A stretch of DNA of 64,000 bases from Streptomyces californicus. Lineage in GTDB: Bacteria > Actinomycetota > Actinomycetes > Streptomycetales > Streptomycetaceae. Within the stretch, counting starts at the first letter, position 1. Each line of letters begins with the position of its first letter. The stretch is from assembly GCF_000717645.1 (NCBI RefSeq), contig NZ_JNZZ01000001.1, positions 496,001-560,000 of the forward strand. The letters run 5' to 3'. Positions 58,956-64,000 of the stretch are shown piece by piece. The translations under genes and the position numbers were made by a program. A model generated the notes under the pieces. The model did no database searches. It was not told where the DNA came from and worked only from the letters and a program-made list of their open reading frames with translations.

Positions 58956-60284
58956 TCAGGCGTCCTTCTTCACCGGCTCCAGGATCGCCACGCACTCCAC
59001 ATGATGCGTCATCGGGAACAGGTCGAACGCCCTCAGCGTCCGCACCCTGTACCCCCCGTCCCGGAAGTACGCCAGGTCGCGGGCCAGGGCTGCCGGGTCG
59101 CACGCGACGTAGGCGATGCGGCGGGCGCCGAGGGAGGACAGGTGCTTGACGACCTGCTTGCCGGCGCCCGCGCGGGGCGGGTCCAGGACGATCAGGTCGC
59201 ACTCGGTGATGCCCGTGCGGGGCAGGACCTGGTCGACCTTGCCGTGTTCGATGCGGACCCGGTCCAGGTCCTTCAGGTTGTGGCGGGCGTCCTCCACCGC
59301 GCGCTTGCCGGACTCGATGCCCAGCACCGCGCCCTTCTCGCCGATGCGCTGGCCGATGGCCCCGGCGAACAGGCCGACGCCGCAGTAGAGGTCGAGCGCC
59401 GTGTCGCTCTTGCGGGGCAGCAGTCCCTGCATCACCGCGCGCACCAGGGTGTTGGCCGCCTGCGGGTGGACCTGCCAGAAGCCGCCGGAGCCGACGCGGT
59501 AGGTGCGGTCGTCGGCGCGCTCGCGGACGAAGGCGCGGCCGTGGACGCGGTGGACCCCGCCGTCCTTCTCGTCGACGCGGAGCACGGAGACCGGCTTGTC
59601 CAGCTCCACCAGCGGGAGCCGGCCGCCCGGCTTCGGGGTGAGGATGACCTGGCGGTCGTTCGAGCCGGTGGCGGTGATGGCCTCCACCCCGGCGATCTGC
59701 GGCCACTCGCGCTTCTCGACGCCCAGCTCGGAGACCCCGGGCGCCGCGATCAGGCAGTGGTCGACCGGCTGCACCTCGTGCGAGCGGTGCTTGCGCAGGC
59801 CCACACGGCCCTCCGCGTCCACGGCGTACTGGACCCGGGTGCGCCAGGCAGGCACCTCACCGGCGGGGAGCTTGTCGCCGTCCGCCGGCATGACCGTGCC
59901 GTCCCAGCCGGCCTCCTCCGGGGTCAGCCCCGCGAGACGCCGCAGCTGTTCGGCGATCACCTCGCCCTTGAGGCGGCGCTGCGCACCCGGCTTGGCGTGC
60001 TGCCAGTCGCAGCCGCCGCACATGCCGGGACCGGCGTACGGGCAGGGTGCCTCGACGCGGTCCTTCGACGGTTCGAGGATCCGTACGGCGTCGGCCCGCA
60101 GGAAGCGGGAGTCCGCGTCGCCCTCGGTGACCCTGGCGACGATCTTCTCGCCGGGGAGCGTGTGGCGTACGAAGAGGACCTGGTTCTCCGCGGTGCGGGC
60201 GATGCAGTGGCCACCGTGCGCGACCGGCCCGACCTCGACCTCGTACTCCTCCCCGACCAGCGACGACGTGGGTTCGTTCTGCAT
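58956..60284 (-). CDS. TrmA/RlmD-family RNA (uracil-5-)-methyltransferase
   Basis: A 442-residue class I SAM methyltransferase making 5-methyluridine in rRNA or tRNA. An N-terminal TRAM domain (EYEVEVGPVAHGGHCIARTAENQVLFVRHTLPGEKI) is followed by the Fe-S-type cysteine set CPYAGPGMCGGCDWQH. SAM binding is in LDLYCGVGLFAGAIG. The catalytic motifs are DLIVLDPPRAGAG and the nucleophile Cys in RIAYVACDPAALARDL, and the catalytic Glu is in HHVECVAIL. Actinobacterial members are often annotated as TRAM-domain methyltransferases of unassigned site. Confidence 0.93.
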   Translation of the reverse strand: MQNEPTSSLVGEEYEVEVGPVAHGGHCIARTAENQVLFVRHTLPGEKIVARVTEGDADSRFLRADAVRILEPSKDRVEAPCPYAGPGMCGGCDWQHAKPGAQRRLKGEVIAEQLRRLAGLTPEEAGWDGTVMPADGDKLPAGEVPAWRTRVQYAVDAEGRVGLRKHRSHEVQPVDHCLIAAPGVSELGVEKREWPQIAGVEAITATGSNDRQVILTPKPGGRLPLVELDKPVSVLRVDEKDGGVHRVHGRAFVRERADDRTYRVGSGGFWQVHPQAANTLVRAVMQGLLPRKSDTALDLYCGVGLFAGAIGQRIGEKGAVLGIESGKRAVEDARHNLKDLDRVRIEHGKVDQVLPRTGITECDLIVLDPPRAGAGKQVVKHLSSLGARRIAYVACDPAALARDLAYFRDGGYRVRTLRAFDLFPMTHHVECVAILEPVKKDA

Positions 60285-60398
60285 GAGGGGAGGCTCCTGG
60301 AGGAAGGGGGTGAACGGTCGGGCCCGTGGCCGGACGACAGCCCACCAGTCTACGCGGACGGGCCCGGGGCGCCGACCACGGCGGCCCGGACCGCGGCG

Positions 60399-62477
60399 CT
60401 ACCCCTTCCCGTTCCGGCCCCTGCCGTTGTGCTCCTTGCGGTGCGGGTCCTTGTGCCGGCGCTCCACCGGGCCCCGGCGGACCGACCCCGGGGCGCTCCA
60501 GTCGGCGCGGCGGCGGGCCCGTCGCTTCGCCGCCTCGGAGGACTGGAGCTGGTACGGGACGGAGGTCACCATCACGCCCGGGGTGAAGAGCAGACGGCCC
60601 TTGAGGCGCAGGGCGCTCTGGTTGTGCAGCAGGTGCTCGTACCAGTGGCCGACCACGTACTCGGGGATGTAGACGCTGACCACGTCGCGCGGGCTCTCGC
60701 GGCGCAGGCCCTTGACGTACTCGATGACCGGGCGGGTCACCTCGCGGTAGGGCGAGTCGAGGATCTTCAGGGGGACGTTGATCCCGCGCCGCTCCCAGTC
60801 CTCGCGCAGGGCCCGCGTCTCATCCGGGTCGACGCTGATGGAGAGCGCCTCCAGGTGGTCCGCCCGGATCAGCTGGGCGTAGGCGAGGGCGCGGAGCGTG
60901 GGGCGGTGGAGCTTGGAGACGAGGACGATGGCGTGGACGCGGGAGGGGCGCGCGGTCTCCTCGGCGGGGGTCTCGTCGGCGGCGATCTCGGCGGCGACCC
61001 GGTCGTAGTGCTTCCGGATCGCGGTCATCGTGCCGTAGAAGATGACCATCCCGAGCAGCGCCACCCACGCGCCGTGGGTGAACTTGGTGGCGAGGACGAT
61101 CACCAGGACCACGCCGCAGAAGAACGCGCCGAAGGCGTTGATGGCGCGGGAGCGGATCATGTGGCGGCGCCTGGCCTGGTCCCGTTCGTCGGTCAGGAGG
61201 CGGTTCCAGTGCCGGACCATGCCGGTCTGGCTGAGGGTGAAGGAGACGAACACCCCGACGATGTAGAGCTGGATCAGCTTCGTGGAGTCGGCTCCGTAGA
61301 CCCAGACGAGCAGGATCGCCGCTCCGGCCAGCAGCACGATGCCGTTGGAGAAGGCGAGGCGGTCGCCGCGCGTGTGGAGCTGGCGCGGCAGGTAACGGTC
61401 CTGGGCGAGGATCGAGCCGAGCAGCGGGAAGCCGTTGTACGCGGTGTTCGCGGCGAGGAAGAGCACGAGGGCGGTGGCGGCCGCGAGCACCATGAAGAGG
61501 AACGAGCCGTGGCCGAAGACCGCCTCGGCAACCTGGGCGATGACCGGGTCCTGGGTGTAGCCGGCGCCGACCGGGACGCCGTCGCGGAGCAGGTCGACCG
61601 CGGGGTTCTCGGCCATCTTGACGTCCGTGACCAGAGCCAGGCCGATGATGCCGCAGAACATGGTGACGGCGAGCAGGCCCATCAGCGCCAGCGTGGTCGC
61701 GGCGTTCTTGCTCTTCGGCTTGCGGAAGGCCGGTACGCCGTTGCTGATCGCCTCGACGCCGGTGAGGGCGGCGCAGCCGGAGGAGAAGGCCCGCAGGAGA
61801 AGGAAGACGAGGGCGAATCCGGCCAGCCCCTGGTGCTCGGGTTTGATCTGGAGTTCGGAGGTGGGGGCGTGCATCGCATCGCCGAGGACCAGCCCGCGGA
61901 AACTGCCCCACAGAATCATCAGGAAGACGCCGGCCACGAAGAGATAGGTGGGGACGGCGAAGAGTTTTCCGGACTCCTTCACTCCGCGCAGGTTCATCAG
62001 AGTGAGCAGAACGATGGCGCCGACGGCGCAGAGCGTCTTGTTCTCGACGACGAACGGGACGGCGGAGCCCAGGTTCTCGACGCCGGAGGAGATCGACACG
62101 GCGACGGTCAGGACGTAGTCGACGAGCAGGGCGCTGGCGACGGTCAGTCCGGCCTTGGGCCCGAGGTTGGTGGTCGCGACCTCGTAGTCGCCGCCGCCGC
62201 TCGGGTAGGCGTGGACATTCTGCCGGTAGGAGGCGACGACCGTGAACATCAGGACGACGACCGCGACGGCGATCCAGGGGCTGAAGTGGTACGCCGACAC
62301 CCCCGCGATGGACAGCACGAGGAGGACTTCTCCGGGTGCGTACGCCACCGAGGACAGCGGGTCGGACGCGAAGACGGGGAGTGCGATGCGCTTGGGCAGA
62401 AGGGTCTCGCCCAGCTTGTCGCTGCGCAGCGCCCGGCCGATCAGGATCCGTTTGGGCACGTCGGTCAGTTTGGACAC
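60399..62477 (-). CDS. APC-family permease, KimA-like potassium transporter
   Basis: A 692-residue APC-fold permease with 12 expected helices and a long cytoplasmic C-terminus (about 470-692) resembling a USP-type regulatory domain, as in the KimA (YdaO) potassium importer. Landmarks are LPVFASDPLSSVAYAPGEVLLVLSIAG, PSGGGDYEVATTNLGPKAGL, GVEAISNGVPAFRKPKSKNAATTLALMGLLAVTMF and DYVLTVAVSISSGVENLGSA. The GTG at 62477 gives the family N-terminus SKLTDVPKRILIG. It is divergent from two TrkA-type potassium regulatory genes, which supports potassium over amino acids as substrate. Confidence 0.88.
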   Translation of the reverse strand: MSKLTDVPKRILIGRALRSDKLGETLLPKRIALPVFASDPLSSVAYAPGEVLLVLSIAGVSAYHFSPWIAVAVVVLMFTVVASYRQNVHAYPSGGGDYEVATTNLGPKAGLTVASALLVDYVLTVAVSISSGVENLGSAVPFVVENKTLCAVGAIVLLTLMNLRGVKESGKLFAVPTYLFVAGVFLMILWGSFRGLVLGDAMHAPTSELQIKPEHQGLAGFALVFLLLRAFSSGCAALTGVEAISNGVPAFRKPKSKNAATTLALMGLLAVTMFCGIIGLALVTDVKMAENPAVDLLRDGVPVGAGYTQDPVIAQVAEAVFGHGSFLFMVLAAATALVLFLAANTAYNGFPLLGSILAQDRYLPRQLHTRGDRLAFSNGIVLLAGAAILLVWVYGADSTKLIQLYIVGVFVSFTLSQTGMVRHWNRLLTDERDQARRRHMIRSRAINAFGAFFCGVVLVIVLATKFTHGAWVALLGMVIFYGTMTAIRKHYDRVAAEIAADETPAEETARPSRVHAIVLVSKLHRPTLRALAYAQLIRADHLEALSISVDPDETRALREDWERRGINVPLKILDSPYREVTRPVIEYVKGLRRESPRDVVSVYIPEYVVGHWYEHLLHNQSALRLKGRLLFTPGVMVTSVPYQLQSSEAAKRRARRRADWSAPGSVRRGPVERRHKDPHRKEHNGRGRNGKG

Positions 62478-62799
62478 GCTGAGGATCGTAAGCGGAGCCG
62501 ACGGCCGAAACGCACGCCCTTTCGACGCGCCCCCGCAATCTCCTGCGGTCGGGGGAGAACGCCTCGCCATTCTTTAACGCGATCCTTGCACTCGTACGCC
62601 CTTTTTTGCATTTCCTTTACTGGTACGGGCGGTGATGGGGAGACGCGGATGAGGGATCGGTCTGTCCGGCGCTTAAGCTCGACTTCGGGCCACACCGCGG
62701 GTGTGTGCCCCGTTGTTTGCCCGGCAAGCCGAGAGAGAAGTGTGAGCAGCGTGTTTTCGCAGGTCAGCGGGATGACCAGGACGGCGGGGTAGGCGCACA

Positions 62800-63468
62800 G
62801 TGCACATCGTCATCATGGGCTGCGGGCGCGTCGGAGCCGCTCTCGCACAGACCCTGGAACAGCAGGGGCACACCGTCGCGGTGATCGACCAGGACCCGAC
62901 GGCGTTCCGCCGGCTCGGGTCCGGATTCGGCGGTCGGCGGGTCACCGGCGTCGGTTTCGACCAGGACACGCTGCGCGAGGCCGGAATCGAGGACGCCGGG
63001 GCGTTCGCCGCGGTCAGCAGCGGTGACAACTCCAACATCATCGCGGCCCGGGTGGCCCGCGAGATGTTCTCCATCGAGAACGTCGCGGCCCGGATCTACG
63101 ACCCCCGGCGCGCCGAGGTCTACCAGCGCCTCGGCATTCCCACCGTGGCGACGGTCCGCTGGACGGCGGACCAGATGCTGCGGCGGCTGCTGCCGTCGGG
63201 CGCGGAGCCCCTGTGGCGCGATCCGAGCGGTGGCGTGCAGCTCGCGGAGGTGCACACGACGCCGTCCTGGATCGGTCACCGGATCAGCACGCTCCAGGAG
63301 GAGACGGGGGTCCGGGTGGCCTTCCTGACCCGGTTGGGCGAGGCCATACTGCCGACCTCGCAGACCGTCCTGCAGGAGGGCGACCTGGTCCACGTGATGA
63401 TGCGTACGGACGAGATCGCCAAGGTCGAGGCGGCGTTCGCCCAGGGTCCCGAGGAGGACGGTCACTGA
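62800..63468 (+). CDS. TrkA-type potassium uptake regulatory protein (CeoB-like)
   Basis: A 222-residue RCK protein. The TrkA-N Rossmann domain opens HIVIMGCGRVGAALAQTLEQQGHTVAVIDQDPTAFRRL, followed by the nucleotide acid VTGVGFDQDTLREAGI. The TrkA-C domain occupies about 135-220 (AEVHTTPSWIGHRISTLQEETGVRVAFLTRLGEAILP). It would gate a potassium channel or transporter in response to NAD(H)/ATP or c-di-AMP. GTG start at 62800. Its stop overlaps the next TrkA start (TGATG). Confidence 0.92.
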   Translation: MHIVIMGCGRVGAALAQTLEQQGHTVAVIDQDPTAFRRLGSGFGGRRVTGVGFDQDTLREAGIEDAGAFAAVSSGDNSNIIAARVAREMFSIENVAARIYDPRRAEVYQRLGIPTVATVRWTADQMLRRLLPSGAEPLWRDPSGGVQLAEVHTTPSWIGHRISTLQEETGVRVAFLTRLGEAILPTSQTVLQEGDLVHVMMRTDEIAKVEAAFAQGPEEDGH

Positions 63469-64000
63469 TGCGTGTGTCGATTGCCGGGGCGGGCGCGGTG
63501 GGACGTTCCATCGCCGCCGAGCTGCTGGAGAACGGGCACGAGGTGCTGCTGATCGACAAGGCGCCGACCGCCATCTCGGTGGAGCGGGTCCCGATGGCCG
63601 AATGGCTGCTCGCGGACGCCTGTGAGATCACGTCGCTGGACGAGGCGGCGCTGCAGCGGTGCAACGTCGTGATCGCGGCGACCGGGGACGACAAGGTGAA
63701 CCTGGTCGTCTCGCTGCTCGCCAAGACCGAGTACGGCGTGCCGCGCGTGGTGGCCCGGGTGAACAACCCGAAGAACGAGTGGCTGTTCAACGAGTCGTGG
63801 GGTGTGGACGTCGCCGTGTCGACGCCGCGGCTGATGTCGGCGCTGGTCGAGGAGGCGGTGAGCGTCGGCGATCTGGTCCGGCTGCTGCGCTTCAGCCACG
63901 GCGACGCCAACCTGGTCGAGCTGACGCTGCCCCCGGAGTCGGCGCTGGCCGGTACCCGGGTCGGTGACGTCGCCTGGCCCGAGGACACCTCGCTGGTGAC
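63468..64000 (+). CDS. TrkA-type potassium uptake regulatory protein (CeoC-like, partial)
   Basis: The first 177 residues of a second RCK protein, cut by the window end. VSIAGAGAVGRSIAAELLENGHEVLLIDKAPTAI is the Rossmann motif, and LADACEITSLDEAALQRCNVVIAATGDDKVNLVVSLLAKTEYGVPRVVARVNNPKNEWLFNE completes TrkA-N. TrkA-C begins around LVRLLRFSHGDANLVELTLPPESALAG. It is co-translated with the preceding paralog, so they probably act as a heteromer. Confidence 0.92.
   Translation, partial: MRVSIAGAGAVGRSIAAELLENGHEVLLIDKAPTAISVERVPMAEWLLADACEITSLDEAALQRCNVVIAATGDDKVNLVVSLLAKTEYGVPRVVARVNNPKNEWLFNESWGVDVAVSTPRLMSALVEEAVSVGDLVRLLRFSHGDANLVELTLPPESALAGTRVGDVAWPEDTSLV

Noticed and set aside
62478..62799. 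Possible c-di-AMP (ydaO-type) riboswitch in the leader of the KimA-like gene
   Set aside because: I looked for the conserved ydaO/yuaA riboswitch core on the minus strand and did not find it. The spacer has an A-rich patch and a few short inverted repeats only.
1..64000. tRNA or rRNA genes
   Set aside because: I scanned for tRNA-like motifs (GGTTCGAATCC-type T-arms with CCA ends) and for rRNA sequences, and found none that I could support.

Overview
The window is typical Streptomyces chromosome: about 72% G+C, strong third-position G/C bias, frequent GTG starts, many 4-base ATGA/GTGA gene overlaps, and genus markers (SepF-like and SsgA-like division proteins, MocR and FCD-GntR regulators, a CeoB/CeoC potassium pair). 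I saw no rRNA, tRNA or CRISPR array.

0-16.7 kb is mixed housekeeping and accessory sequence: the start of a likely F420-dependent oxidoreductase, a MazG-like hydrolase, a SepF-like protein coupled to a small upstream ORF, a DeoR regulator divergent from a sugar-isomerase-domain (SIS) protein, a DedA protein, a three-gene ferric-siderophore uptake operon behind an iron box, a secreted His-rich protein behind a CsoR-type copper operator, an Fe-S photolyase, a divergent MocR/LysE pair and a VWA protein.

16.8-37.0 kb is the centrepiece, a collagen-to-hydroxyproline catabolic island. It holds a secreted M9 collagenase, a five-gene oligopeptide ABC transporter, an Xaa-Pro aminopeptidase-like M24 peptidase, an FCD-type GntR regulator, and a tightly overlapping seven-gene operon. 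The operon encodes a three-subunit D-hydroxyproline dehydrogenase (beta, gamma, alpha), a pyrroline-4-hydroxy-2-carboxylate deaminase, 4-hydroxyproline epimerase, a second proline-racemase-family enzyme and an ornithine-cyclodeaminase-family reductase. A divergent 2-oxoglutarate-semialdehyde dehydrogenase completes the route to 2-oxoglutarate. A 17-base motif close to ATGTGACATTGCACAGG recurs upstream of the collagenase, in the transporter/peptidase spacer, just before the GntR gene and in the operon/dehydrogenase spacer. I propose it as the GntR operator that ties the island into one regulon.

37-54 kb returns to scattered functions: an epoxide-hydrolase-like enzyme, a FUSC exporter, a sugar MFS transporter overlapping a glucose-6-phosphate dehydrogenase gene, a DoxX protein, an SDR/XRE pair, a four-gene coupled cluster (acyl-CoA dehydrogenase-like, PIG-L deacetylase, methyltransferase, glycosyltransferase) of unknown pathway, an SsgA-like protein, an Eis-like acetyltransferase and PanD.

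54.2-58.9 kb looks like a scarred insertion region: a truncated and frameshifted RHS/YD-repeat remnant, a DHA2 MFS exporter, a 45-residue membrane protein, a CPCC-type zinc-ribbon protein and an IS5-family transposase split by a -1 frameshift. 58.9-64 kb is core again: a TrmA/RlmD-type RNA methyltransferase, a KimA-like APC permease and, divergently, two TrkA-type potassium-channel regulatory proteins, the second cut by the window end.
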